Source of the DNA: Bugula neritina
Taxonomy: Eukaryota > Bryozoa > Gymnolaemata > Cheilostomatida > Bugulidae
Assembly: GCA_964035545.1 (NCBI GenBank)
Contig: OZ037770.1
Location: 11,152,463-11,216,462, forward strand
DNA: 64,000 nucleotides
Reading direction: 5' to 3'
A program made the translations under genes and the position numbers. Under the pieces are notes generated by a model. That model made no database searches. It saw only the letters and a list, made by a program, of their open reading frames with translations, and was not told the DNA's origin. Positions 1 to 12,524 of this stretch are shown here, piece by piece; positions within the stretch are counted from its first letter, which is position 1; each line of letters begins with the position of its first letter.

Positions 1-54
1 AATACTTGAAATTGTTATAACAAGCTGTTGTGAGATGTTTATTTTTCTCAACAG

Positions 55-96
55 GTTTCTCCATTTTACCAAAGACATGGCCGACCCACTGACTAG
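55..96 (+). CDS. Terminal exon of an unidentified gene, copy 1
   Basis: After a pyrimidine-rich acceptor ending in CAG at 52-54, a 42-base exon reads VSPFYQRHGRPTD and a TAG stop. The same exon recurs at 15924-15965, where an upstream partner exon is visible. The rest of this copy lies left of the window. I do not recognise the product, and the exon could be non-coding sequence carried along by the duplication. Confidence 0.35.
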   Translation, partial: VSPFYQRHGRPTD

Positions 97-535
97 TCCT
101 TTGCACAGTTTCTTTACTGGCTCGATGTCATTGTTGATCCAAGCACATGAAAACCGACAGCCTACAATAATTGTTTGAGTATTCAATTGTTTTATTGTCG
201 CGTTAATTTATGTCTGATAATATGTAGTCATTTTATTTTTTTTACTGGAATATTTTGTATTGTTTTACGATGAAATAAATTCAACACCTTGGTCATGTCC
301 AAAACCTTTATCTAACAACTTTATTGCAAAAACTTGCCTTTTATAACAATATACAAAACATGGTGTATATTTGAGTATTCTTAAAAAGTAGTTGATATCA
401 AAGAGATGTTGCATGTTAGCAAGATAAATTGACTGTACCAAGATCATATTATGATACATATATAAAGAGGCAAATTTCATTTCAATAAATGAGAATAATC
501 TGCTCCTGCTCAATGAATGAGTGTTTGTAAATGGC

Positions 536-572
<37 letters not shown>

Positions 573-975
573 CTCCCCCCTCTGTCACCTATGTCTATGG
601 GAGAAATATTTTATAGTATACAAACCAACATACGCTTCATTAAACATCAGAAGTGATTTTATTTCTACATGTAGACATGCGAGGGCATTTGTTTTAGAAA
701 GCGTTACATGAGCATTTTATAATCCATACAATATGCCTACCAGGCTTTCGTTAAATATCATTAATCCGCCAGCTTTTCAGCTTTTTACTATTTAAATAGT
801 ACCATGTAATATATTCTTTAGTAGATTTAAACATTTTATCTGAAGAGTGTATATTTTAACATACATGAAACTATTAGTAATAAAATGTTTTATCAAATTT
901 TCCTGTGTCATTTCAATTCTATTTTATGATATGCTCTGTTTTAAACATTGAGCTCTTTGCGCACTATATCTCACA

Positions 976-1185
<210 letters not shown>

Positions 1186-1755
1186 TACAGGAGTACAAGG
1201 GATTTTGGTTACGCCTTTGTTACCTCACCAAAAACCAATATTTTATCAATAAAGCAGTGCACTGTATTAAAATAAATCTTAAATTATTATTGCTCATTGT
1301 AGCATCAAAAATAGTTCAAATGCGTTTTATAATTTTGCAAACTGTTGTTTTTAATCAGAAAGATGTTAATTGCCTTTCATTTTATTAAAGAAAACCATCA
1401 TTTTGAATAAAAGTGAGCATCATTCTGCTTCAAATGCTGAGTGGTATAGCAACCAGTCAATTTATAAGAATAAGTTACATTTTTTAACTTTACATGTATG
1501 CATTGCGTCTTGATTGAAAGTTTATAAGCAATCTACAAGTATCTGTGTGCATTATACTGGACCAATTAACATTTATGTATTGCTTATATAAGAATAATAT
1601 AATAATACAAAATGTTGTTTTTATTCAAACATGTATTAAACTAAATACCAAATTAAAAAACAATTCATAACATGGAGCAAAAGCTACAAAACAATCTACG
1701 ATCTTCAACTCCTGCGATTTAACAGTTGGGAGACACTGCAACTTGTATTCACAGG

Positions 1756-4700
1756 TTACCATTTCGCAGCACCCCAATGAGCATTGGGACCATTGAATGG
1801 CCCATTCTTCATAGATTTATCAGAATTCATAAACTTTTGCAATGTTGGTAAGGCAGCAAATCTGAAGGAAAAAAGACAGAAATGAAAAACATCAAATGAA
1901 TGTAGTGTAAATGTTAGTATAGCATGCTGTAGAAAATCAACAATTAATATTACAACTTACAGGATATAGTGAAAAGCTTACCTGGCCATGTAGGCTTTCA
2001 GGTTATCATGTTTATCCACACAACCAGGTTTGAACTGATTCCAGATGTCAAGCAGATCGTAGACACAGAAATCTGCATACACTAGCTGCAATACCACAAT
2101 AAAACAAGTATAAAAATCTTATATCAATTAAAAATTATTTAATCTTCTACTACAAATACATATTGTAATAGATTTATGAGTTGGTAGAGTTAGCTGAAGA
2201 ACATATTTTCTTGTAGTTAAGAGAAGAGAGAGAGCAAATGGTTTCCAGGTGTAGATAGTCGGTATTTCAGCAGTACAAATAGTGTAAAAGTCTGTATCCT
2301 TATATACTCTAAAAGTCGGGCGCCCCAAGTTTTGGACTCTCTGAATCTCAAAACCCATAATCGGCCACCCCCAAGTCTGGAGCCACCGATTCTGGCCGAG
2401 ATTGTATTTACAAAACAAAAGAAAAATGGACTGCGTGAAATATAATTACAAGAGAAGGCAATTTCAAAGTCAACCCAAAACCTACTACACCACTTCAAAC
2501 TGCAAAGATCAAGCGTGGTCTAAAATGCTTAGCATACCTTCTGATGCAGCTATAAAATATTCAATAAAATCAAAAAATCTAGTCAACATTATTTTTATGT
2601 TGCTTTGAAAGTTCTTATGTCAGGTTGCTAACTTGTTGCAGTTCATAGTTTGCTCAAAAACACTGCCATTATCAGCTTCTCACAAAGTTAGCTGCTTTAG
2701 AGTCTTATAAATGACTAACTCTCTCTGTGGTATTATTTAAAAGCAATTATGATTTTAATACATATTTATTGTTTCTGGGTCAATGCTTGTGAAGGTTACC
2801 ACATAGCATTTGCTATTTATAGAACAATAGATCACAAAAGGTAACACTTCTGAGACCTATATGCTGGTAGTTAACAGGTAGCATGGAGCTAAAAACCTTC
2901 TCATAACTAAATAAAGCTAAACAATGAAGTTTCAGTAAAACTAATGCAACGTATTTGCTTACCTCAGATCCACCAAACCAGTCCTGGTCCCCCAGCTCCT
3001 TGGAGAACTGCGCCACTTTATCATCAAGTCCTGCCACTAGTTCATCCTTCTTCTCATCCTGTAAAATCAAACACCTGCTACAACCACCCAGCCATGACAC
3101 AGATTTGATCATCAGTCTTAGTGCAACTCCAACAATACAACTTCATTTAGGAGCAGTAGTGGAAAAATTGAGATAGCCTAAGTTCTTTAATTGTATCATT
3201 AAACTTTGGTTTGGGTCGAGGCTTGAAATTCTTGCGAGATTGTCACTTCTTATGCTACATTTCTAATCTAAAACACAGGCTTTTCTCAGTTTCTCCATTA
3301 CTCCACCGACCTCTACAACTTATTCTAACAGAAAAAAGCTACATAGCAGGCTATTATATATGTTTATCTTTATTACTTGTACATCTATTTTAAACCATTG
3401 TCATAAGGGGCTGTATTTTACATAATGAACTTATTTGACATATGATTGATATGTTTTTCGGCCATTTTGCTGTGTTATCTATACTATCTTTGGTCTACTT
3501 TTTAAAAATCAAGTACTGCTTTGTACATCATAGTCAAATCACATTTTTAGCTTTTTGGTCTTCAAGTTCCGTTAATTTATGACATTCATTAGCTGACTGC
3601 TTCATCAACTGCAGTGTGGAACTTATAAAATAATTTTGCCCTCATTAGGGTTCGAACCCAAGACCTCCAGCTTGCAAGCAGGTACACTAACCATTAAACC
3701 ACAGGGACCACTATAGGTTATCATAGAACTTATAAAAGTGTTTGAGTAATAAAACAAGTAAAGTTACTATACATACATAATTGTCACCATATAAAACTCG
3801 GACAAACTCGATGCGACGCCACAGCGCAGCACTGTATGTCATGTCATTGTTTATCTTCGCCTGCTCTGTACTGCCATCTGTAGAAGTGAAAATAAAAGTA
3901 AATTTAGGATCAACCAAACTGGTGCGCTAGATCACCAGCATATACTCACTTAACACTAAGCATTTGGGCCTTCAGCCTAACACAGAAATTTTTTTATCAA
4001 CAATAAGCTTTTCAACCAGAGAAATTACTTTTCTGCAAGTGAGTTCAATTTACTATGTAAAGTAATGGCGAAATGAAGAGTGTAACTCTTTTCTAAACTT
4101 TTGCATTTGTTTCACTTATATATATGCGAATTCCATAGAATTTAAATGTTAGGGTTACTATAAACTCAAATGCAGTGGGTTTATTTACCTAAACCGTGTT
4201 TCCTTCCAAGATGTGCAAAGATGGCACTCGTTTCTGTAATTTTTATATCTCCGTCAATATAATATGGGAGCTGTAAGATTAAAGTATATATTATATACAT
4301 AATATATGTATATATACATACTATATATCTACATACAAATCAACCTAAACATTAAAATGTAATCATGCAGAATAGCCCAATGTTAGGGGTGTCCAACCTT
4401 TTTAGACCTAGGGCCACAGAAATAAAATATTCCGGTGTGGAGGGTCACATTGCAAACTTTAGCTTGAGCTTAGAGCATCAGCATATAAATATTTCAAATT
4501 GCTTTATTCCAGATTCTTTGAATCAGTACACATTAAGGTCGGAATAATTACCGCAGGCTGCATGTTTTGTAGCATGTGTATATACTATAAAGACATTTAA
4601 AAGGGAGTTTTTCACTATAATTCATGTGTGTGTGAAAAATAAATTTTACTTTTATCCGTCTGAGAGCCACATAAATGTAGGGTGAAGGCCACATCCGGCC

Positions 4701-7353
4701 TTGCAGTCTGTCTTGTTATAAATGAAATAGCAGGGAATAGAAAGATGTAGTCAGGTCATTGAACTGTGTGGGTAGTTGACTAACATGGCCGGCAATAATG
4801 GTTCTATAAGCAACACCGAGTTGAGGGTGACTGAGTGCAGTAGTTTGCCGTTCTCGAGTTTGAGGGTTCTAAGTTCCAATTTACACCCCTAAGCCTAGGG
4901 CCACACTGTGCGTATTTTCGCATGCAAAAATTGAAACCACAGGTAGCAAAGGTGTCCACTGTAGCGTCAGTGATGCGTGATAAATAAAGCTTTCATTTTT
5001 AAATCGCACTCGCTTTCAATAAAACGCAATTTACTGGAATATAGCACTAAAATAACAGAATTGGGCTCGCTGAATAACTACCAGCCAATTAGGTGACAAC
5101 GACAGAGACGATTCGCACTTGTGTTCAGAATGCTGAGCGACAAGTGCGAATGTTTTCTCAACGCATACAGTGGACACCTTTGCTACTCGTGGTTTAAATG
5201 CTCGCATGCGAAAATACGCACAGTGTGGCCCTAGGCTAACTCTAAACTAGAGAATAGCAAATTACTGCACTCAGTCATCCCCAACTCAGTGCTGCTTATA
5301 GAACTAAACACTGTTTATAGCTGCTAAGTACTGTAGCCTAAGTTTAGCTTTTTTCTTTAGGGCAAGTGTAGCAGTTGATGGGACAACACAAACAATGTCG
5401 ACCAAATCAATTTCCTTAGAGCATAAGCTATTGAAAAACAATTTGATACAAAACCACATTTGTGCATTTCATTACTACTAGTAGTAACTTGTTAGTAGAA
5501 GCAACTACTAGTATTTACTAACAAATCTTCTCAAAATTAATTATCTATGTCAAGTGCATCTATATAATCCCTTGAATGGTTATGCACTTTTAGTTAACTA
5601 CCATTGCATAACTTACATTAGGCCATCTTAGACCGAGATTCAACTTGTCATTACCAAACCATTCTTTAGGGTCGTTGTACATTTTATTCTCAAACTCAAC
5701 TTCATTGTAATGAAGCAGTAGTCTAATAGCATGTCCCAACTGCAATAAAACAAGAAATGTTAATTGAGTATAAGCAATAGCAACATGAATTTAATAACTG
5801 TTTAACGCCAAGGTTTTTGTAAGTAATTTCATGTGATGTGATGCCTCTTTAGGAGAAGTAGTGGAGAAATTGAGATAGCCAAAGTTCCTAAAATCCCTTT
5901 ATGAATTTTCGTTTGGGGCACAGTTTAAATTATTGCAAGAAGATCACTTCTTTTGCTAAAGTTTGTAGTCTTTTCTCAATTTCTCAATTACTGCACCTAT
6001 ACCTTTATATATGAAGTTGATGCTGTCTTAGATAAGGTACACTGGACTAAATGATGATTACTAAATTGTTTTATTAAGTAGTCATTGTAGTAGCTTTTCA
6101 AATGGCTTATTTATAACTAACCGCAAATATAAGTATAGAAAGTAATGAAATTGCTACACCTATGTCGTAGTGACTTAAATTCCAGGAAAATGTGTTGCAT
6201 AGTTACACTGATCACTACAGAGCAATTGATACTAGATTATGGGTAACACTCTGGAATGGTTAGGAACCACAGATTTCAACTTATCACCCAATGATGGTTG
6301 GTTGGGTTGCACTGTGTCAAAGTTTGCACTTTGGTCTACACAGTGTTAAGGACAGACAACTCCATGCTTTGGTATTTATGTTAGTATTGGACAAACATGG
6401 CAATCAAATATTCAATCAATCAGTCAATCAACCAAAGGGATACACCATGCAGATTTAATTACATAGCCACAGTTTAAGGCACTTCAGATGATACCACAAT
6501 GTTTCCTGGTGAGTTGTAGTATCTATGTGCGTACTATACTTACTGTAAAGTGTACTTACAGTACTGATAGTGTGTATGTACTTATGTCATCAAACTAGGA
6601 TTTAATACGTTTCCACTATTACAATGCTAGCTAACTATTAACTCATAGTGCCTACAATACTCATACATGCTTACAGTACTTGCAGTGTTAACTGTCACTG
6701 TGTTTCTAGTAGTAGTATGTACTCATGCTGCACTAATACAGCATTTACAATGCTTATAGTTATTTGAAGATTTGTTCAGAATGTCTTGAGCTCATTCCAA
6801 ATTTATATATTATTCAATATTAAATTGAATTATTAATAATAATATTATATATATTATTATATATTAATTAAATTACTAATATTAAATTAATTTATATATA
6901 TATCAATATGCACGCTCAACTCTCTCTCCAAACCATGAGAGATAAATTAAATAAAAGAAATGTCATAACTGTACTGCCGCATATTTGTATCCTAGTTTAA
7001 GTTTTATTCTTTCAATGTTATACTCAGTGTTAGTGTGTTTTAATTGCGGCACCTACTGCAAGAAGCAGGTGTAAAGTTTTAGCTTTTAAAGATGGACTCT
7101 GTTTCAGTGAATATTTGTAGTAGCTGTCTGCTTGTAAAAGAAAGCAATCATTCTCACACCCAAATATCAAACCAAAAATAAGCAACCCAGGCTTAGGTTG
7201 AGCAAAACCCTACATTTTTGCACCTGAGAGCATTGTGCAAAGGAACAAGGCTTGAGATCACTATTAAGTATTGACAATTAAAATCTTAACAATAATAATT
7301 ATTACTACGTTGCTTACCCCTCTTAATTCCCAATAACCAAGTGTCGGAGCCAT
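1756..7353 (-). CDS. Mu-class glutathione S-transferase, complete 7-exon gene
   Basis: Cytosolic glutathione transferases conjugate glutathione to electrophiles in detoxification. Exons on the minus strand are 7318-7353, 5617-5739, 4189-4270, 3777-3877, 2963-3058, 1982-2085 and 1756-1861. All junctions are GT-AG, phases are consistent and the total is 648 bases, or 215 residues plus stop; Mu-class enzymes are usually about 217. The start [12 protein letters not shown] matches the Mu-class N-terminus with the catalytic Tyr near residue 7. Exon 2 ends LRWPN and exon 3 reads PYYIDGD and ITETSAI, the glutathione-binding beta-alpha-beta region. The C-terminal helical domain contains [17 protein letters not shown] and a terminal HWGAAKW. 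Intron 2 carries a small TA-target transposon. A truncated paralog lies at 17407-20257. The class call rests on motifs only. Confidence 0.88.
3148..3312. mobile_element. Short inverted-repeat element (MITE family 1), copy 1
   Basis: About 165 bp with imperfect terminal inverted repeats: GCAGTAGTGGAAAAATTGAG at one end and its complement (CTCAGTTTCTCCATTACT) at the other, with no coding capacity. It lies in GST intron 4. Other copies are at 5850-6003, 19150-19314, 36359-36505 and 60984-61140. Confidence 0.7.
3641..3712 (-). repeat. tRNA-derived SINE head, copy in GST unit 1
   Basis: On the minus strand the segment reads like a tRNA, with an A-box-like TGGTTTAATGGTTAG and a perfect B-box GGTTCGAACCC about 45 bases apart (RNA polymerase III promoter elements). 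The duplicate is at 19632-19705. A genuine tRNA gene is unlikely because acceptor pairing is poor and the sequence is repeated. Confidence 0.6.
4798..5308. repeat. Foldback sequence with nested MITE in GST intron 2
   Basis: Arms of about 75-90 bp are inverted copies of each other (GTTCTATAAGCAACACCGAG on the left, its near complement at 5280-5308). A complete family-2 MITE (4892-5236) sits in the loop. The arms share motifs such as GACTGAGTGCAGTA. Confidence 0.6.
4892..5236. mobile_element. TA-target MITE (family 2), copy 1
   Basis: A 345-bp element with long terminal inverted repeats starting GCCTAGGGCCACACTGTGCG and flanked by TA on both sides. No reading frame of note. Its TA target duplication fits mobilisation by a Tc1/mariner-type transposase; none is encoded here. 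Other copies are at 10773-11187 and 42532-42875. Confidence 0.8.
5850..6003. mobile_element. MITE family 1, copy 2
   Basis: Same terminal sequences (AGTAGTGGAGAAATTGAGAT and the inverted TCTCAATTTCTCAATTACTG) around a short central spacer. It lies in GST intron 1. Confidence 0.65.
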
Positions 7354-9214
7354 GTTTCAAGTGTTATTTTCTGCAACTTGTTTTCTTGTGCGACGTGCAA
7401 CAGCGTAGTGTAGAAACTAATGCACTACGCTACTGCATCCAATTATATAGGCTACGTGAATAGGCCGCGGCAAAGTTATTCACGTAATAATTAGGTATTC
7501 GGGGTGAAAGGTCAAACGAGGTATGTTGCGTCATTGTGACTTTGCATTCTATAGCAAAGAGTTTAATATGACAAACGTGATGAAATATTCCTACTAGTGC
7601 TATTACTGCATTCCGTAAACATTGAATGACAGGTGAGACACTAATCCAGGACATTACGCTCCATGTCGTCATGATGAAGCATGGTGTTTGGTATTTGTAG
7701 AATGGAAAAGAATCTTCTACATTCTATAAATGTTGCCTCATCATGACTACATAGAGTGTGATATATCTTGTACTAACTGGAAGATGCAGAGTTAGGCTTT
7801 AATAATATTACACTTCTAGTACATATTTTAGTCTACCTGTTTGTTTAGTAATTTATATTTAGTGAAAGTTAAAGAAAAAATACATATATATATTTGAAAA
7901 AGAAAAATATTAATGACGAGGCTCTATGCAATATGTAATGTATATAATGTATAATGCAATATAGTAAAAGGTAATATAATAAATGTAATCTAGCAATATA
8001 TGATATATTCTAATACTGCATTATAATATAATAGAATAAAGCATAATATAATATATTACAATATATATAGTAAAATGTATTATATTAGATATAGTATAGC
8101 ATTTTATGATATAGCATAGTATCATAACACAATATGAAATAAAATAACAAAACGTTATATAATAAAATACATTTTAATAATATAAATTCTGATAAAATAT
8201 ATTATGATATATTACATTCAATTTAATGTAGCGTCACTAAACATTTTTTTCTTCTGCAAAAATATAATGTCATTTCACCCAGAATATATTATATATATAA
8301 TATATAAAACTATAGTTTTCATTTCATTTGCTAACCACATGCTTAGCAAAAGATGTTTATATTTTTCTTATTATTGTTGGTTATTTTATTATTTTTCTCA
8401 AATGCATGTAGTGAAGTTTTCTAAGTATGGTATTAAAAATTTAGTCAATTTTATTTACAGAAATATTTTTCGTCTACATTTGCAAAATCCAATTATAAGT
8501 AAAAGCTCTTTTGAAGCATCTTTAATTAATATTCAATATGTAGTAATACTTTTCATTATATTATTCAATCTAGATGATTTTAGAAAACCAGTGCTATAAA
8601 TAAAATAAATAATTGCCCAATATTTGTAGTATGCAGAATTTTCTGCTTTTTGTCACGCAATGATTTTCTAACAAATAGGTCAATTCAAAATATAGTCAAC
8701 TTGATAAATGAACAACAAAAATTTCCACAACATAATCCTTATATATGTGTTTTATATATGCAATACATAATTAACTGAAAGATGTTTTGTGTATGAGATT
8801 ATATTCTGTTCAAAAGTAAAGTTAATCAATATTTCAAAATATTATGTGCTATTGCACACATCCTTATAATAAAATCTGCTTGTCAAATACAACTTATTCC
8901 ATTGCATCACTACTGTGCAATATAAGTGTAGCTGATGGCACAATGAACTATATGTCCTAAAATGGTACTATAAAAAGATAAATATGTTTATATTTTATAA
9001 CTTAGTGAAACTCTCTCTTCAAGTATTATAGATGCAGCTATTTCTTTTTACACACACAAGACGTATTATACATTATATAAAATATGGTTAGAATAACACT
9101 TTTGATATTTTATTGTTATAATAGATTGTAAAAAGTTCCATTAGGATATATTTGATTAGTTTATTATAGCTAAAGATTACAAGCATTTGATGTAAAGTTG
9201 ATTTCTTAAAATGT
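7354..9214. other. Intergenic: GST upstream side and copy A 3' flank
   Basis: No gene recognised. 7354-7480 is the presumed GST 5' flank, with no TATA box I would defend. 7630-7760 has a short inverted repeat. 7880-8300 is an irregular AT-rich tract (ATATAATA motifs). About 8200-9214 is homologous to the 3' flanks of PARP copies B, C and D (for example CTTAGTGAAACTCTCTCTTC near 9001), so it is the 3' flank of copy A. A 131-codon frame at 8204-8599 is not conserved in the paralogous flank. Confidence 0.6.
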
Positions 9215-11611
9215 CTAAACATAAAACTTCATAAAATCTAGATACAAAGATGTCTTTACTATAACATCTAGACAAATATAAGAATTGATTATCATTACCA
9301 GTTCCACTACAGAGAATATATTGAATAGTTTTATAGCATTCAGCATAACCAAAATACAACCATGATGTGAATAAATTGATTCTAAAGAGTGTGCAATGAT
9401 AACATACTCAGGGTAGACTGCAGTATTATCATGTGCCCGATAGTGGCTTGGATAGTGCCAATTTGTTTCAAACGACTCAAACTGTGACTGCAACCTTTGC
9501 TTTTGGTGCTGGTGATGACTCCAGGTAACATGGTGGCGTGGTGGGTTAAAAGCGTGCTTTTTGCGTAGTTTTTCAGTAATTGCTCGAGCTCTTACATAAA
9601 CACCAGACAGATTTATATTCTGATAATTGCAAGTCATCTGTACAGCATCACGAGCACTTGAGTACAAAGAGATGCTTGGTCTTAAACACGGAGCAGCGCC
9701 TACAACTATTTTTTTTAACAAATTATTATTTTCAAGCAGATTCATACTACTAGCCACACCATAAATGTAGAACTATAAAATACAACATTTTCTATATATA
9801 GTTGTATTAATTCCAACACCAATAGCTAGCTTGTATAAAAGTTGTTGCAAAAACTTTTATTTGAGGTCTTCATGAAACTTAAATTATTTTGAAAATTAAG
9901 TAAACTCTCTTTTAGTTAAAACAATTTGGAGAATTGACTAATGTATTTATAATTCAATCATTTCTATCTACTAATTCGAAGCACCAATAACTTGCGTAAT
10001 ATACCTGACTTTAAATAGTTTAAATAATTCACTCCATTATGCTGGTATAGATTGCTACGGAAGTCAAAGTAGTTAATGTATAACACAAGCCTTGGTTAGA
10101 GAAGGTAACTTAAAAATCCATAAACTTAAAAAATCCATAAAGTCATGCAAAGCACAATTTAATTTTTGCTAGCTCTCACCTTTTCTACATTCACTTATCA
10201 AATTCCCTGAAACAATTGAGGGAATATCATTTTCAGTTGTGGGAAACCACAAATGAGATGTCTCTACTCCATTCTCTTTCTTGTTTTTCTGTTGAGAAGC
10301 TTTCTTTTTATTTGCCGTGTATTTTCTGTAGTGGTCAGTATTTTGAATGCGAGAAATTTCTATCTAGAAAATAAAAAGCAACTGCACAAAATCCTGTTAC
10401 AGTTTAAACAATCTCTAACTTTCAAAATCCAATAAAGTTTTGGCATTGCTGCCCAAGATAGCAAGTTTTTGTACCATATTTAAAACCCTTTATATACCTG
10501 AAGTTGCTTGTCATCTTAAGCTAATCTCTCTAAATTGGAGATAATAAGGAGATAAAAAAAGCTTATTAATTGAATCATGTTTTTTTGATCACCATGCAGC
10601 CCATTACAATTCACTGGAAAATGAGAAATTAAGTTACAGTGTCATTATAACATAATACTCGTAATTTAAGTTTTTTATAATTTTAAATTTGTTTTTACTT
10701 GTCTATGAATAGTTATGGACAAAAAATGAATAGTAATAGAAAATTATTAAATCTTTTTCAAACAACATATTAGCATGGGGCCACACTGTGCGTATTTTTG
10801 CATGCGAACATTTAAACCACGAGTAGCAAAGGTGTCCACTGTATGCGTTAAGAAAACAATCACACTCGTCGCTCAGCATTCTGAACGCAAGTGCGAATCG
10901 TCTCTGTCGTCGTCACCTAATTGGCTGGTAGTTATTTAGCGAGCCCAATTCTTTCATTTTAGTGCTACATTCCAGTAAGTTGCGTTTTATTGAAAGTGAG
11001 TGCGATTTAAAAATGAACACTTCATTTATCCCGCACTTGTAGCCATAGCAACAAGGTGAGCAGTAAAGTTAAACGCAAATATTATTAGCTAGTAGCTTTC
11101 CGATCTCACTGACGCTACAGTGGACACCTTTGCTACTCGTGGTTTCAATTTAAGCATGCGAAAATACGCACAGTGTGGCCCTAGGCTTACCATAGTCAGA
11201 TTGTTAGACAGCATTTCACCACCTGATAGTGCATTAATCTCATTCATGTTAAATGATTCCAAAACACTTATATACTCGGCACTGTCTGGTTCTAAAAACA
11301 CTTGCTGTGGTTCTGCTTCAGGTTCCTCCCAGTAGACTGGTGGACTGGGTGTAGCAGCTAAAGCAGCAAGCAATTATAGGAGTTATTATATTAATATTTT
11401 GTTAACAGAAATATATAACTTCAAATTTTTCCATTACAGTGGAAAGAATTGTATTGCTTGATCCGGATTATTATATTATAGTTTTTAATAATAATGATTT
11501 TTTCCTACTTTATATAATTTAGCAATAAAATTAGGCAGATATAAAAAATAGCTTATATACCTATGGCAAACGACTCTTGTCCAATCTTTATCTCAATATT
11601 CCTGTCTAAAT
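9215..11611 (-). pseudogene. PARP-like family copy A, 5'-truncated
   Basis: Exons recognised by homology to copy C are 11561-11611 (51 b), 11191-11357 (167 b, start of the PARP domain, YWEEPEAEPQQVFLEP), 10180-10363 (184 b, ISRIQNTDHYRKY and LWFPTTENDIPSIV) and 9215-9699 (SISLYSSARDA, VYVRARAITEKL, DNTAVYPEYVI). No RING, B-box or coiled-coil exon is visible upstream. The 90-base exon near 10494-10545 has decayed and contains a stop. The ancestral stop has mutated to GAA at 9380-9382, which adds 55 codons before the next stop. A MITE abuts the 5' splice site of the 167-base exon. It could still be transcribed as a short PARP-only protein, but I favour a relic. Confidence 0.7.
10773..11187. mobile_element. 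MITE family 2, copy 2, at a splice donor
   Basis: Inverted termini GGGGCCACACTGTGCG and GTGTGGCCCTAGGC, flanked by TA, in the intron immediately downstream of the 167-base PARP exon of copy A. The right end lies 3 bases from the exon, so bases 3-7 of the donor derive from the target TA and the element. Confidence 0.75.
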
Positions 11612-11810
11612 CTAAAAGTACAGTTCAAAGTGAGCACTCTTCACACGTGGAAGACATCACAATGACCATATTTTGTTTTTTCATTTTTTCCAGTTTCCTA
11701 ATAAGAATTATTGGTCAAAACTAGAGCAGCAGGGCGCTTTCATTTTTTTCTACATTTTTTTCTGATGATGGGCTCTCTGGACCCATTCACAATATATATG
11801 ACTTTCTTTA

Positions 11811-11893
11811 CTTGCCTTGGAACTTCCACTCTCGTGCTTTCTCGCAGATTTCGGAAAGCGTTTCCGTATGTGGAAAACGGTGACAGTATTAAA
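11811..11893 (-). other. Exon-like segment, duplicate 1
   Basis: On the minus strand this has an acceptor (CTTTTAG), about 80 exon-like bases and a GC-type donor (AAG then GCAAGT). One frame gives TVTVFHIRKRF. It is a diverged copy of 12443-12522, differing by a one-base indel. Product not recognised. Confidence 0.3.
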
Positions 11894-12218
11894 TGCTAAA
11901 AGAGTATTTATATATTACATAATAATGTAACTTCATGAGTAATTTGAAGACTCATAGTTAATAATGTATGATAGTATATAATACTGAATAATAATATTTA
12001 GCTAATATAGTGTTTACTACTGATGTAAACACCACATATACAGTACACTAGAGACTTCCTGCAGGGTAGCCACATTATGTGCTAACAGGCGCAGATTATT
12101 CTGGTATCCACCTCATATTTGTCGTGTATGACTCTGCATACGTAGCATATTGTCCTGTCTATTGAAGCAGTCACCATTTTTACTTATGTTTCACGACCTA
12201 TATAGAAAGAGAATGCCA

Positions 12219-12219
12219 G

Positions 12220-12300
<81 letters not shown>

Positions 12301-12380
12301 CTCTACTGATAGAAAGAAAACTACTTGAGTTTAGGAAAAACCTGGACAGCATTCAAGTACCTATATATATATATATATAT
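12219..12380. repeat. (TA)n microsatellites
   Basis: Two TA runs, 12219-12298 and 12361-12380, separated by about 60 unique bases. Confidence 0.9.
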
Positions 12381-12442
12381 ACATAGTTTGAATCTTTTAT
12401 TCTATTCTGTTCTATTTACAATATAAAACTTTATTCACTTAC

Positions 12443-12522
12443 CTTGGAACTTCCACTCTTGTACTTTCCCTTAAGCTTCTGAGAGCATTTCGAATATGAA
12501 AAACTGCTAATGCGTTGTAAGC
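12443..12522 (-). other. Exon-like segment, duplicate 2
   Basis: A minus-strand acceptor (TTCTAG) and a canonical donor (CAAG then GTAAGT) bound about 80 bases reading ALAVFHIRNALRSLRES in one frame. It resembles 11811-11893. It may be an alternative upstream exon of copy A, but the phase does not fit the 51-base exon, so I leave it unassigned. Confidence 0.3.
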
Positions 12523-12524
12523 TA

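Noticed and set aside
3641-3712. Functional nuclear tRNA gene
   Set aside because: A and B boxes are present, but acceptor pairing is poor and related copies sit at several loci; a SINE head fits better.
8204-8599. 131-codon hydrophobic frame
   Set aside because: AT-rich and low complexity; the homologous flank at 41350-41690 has stops and indels in this frame.
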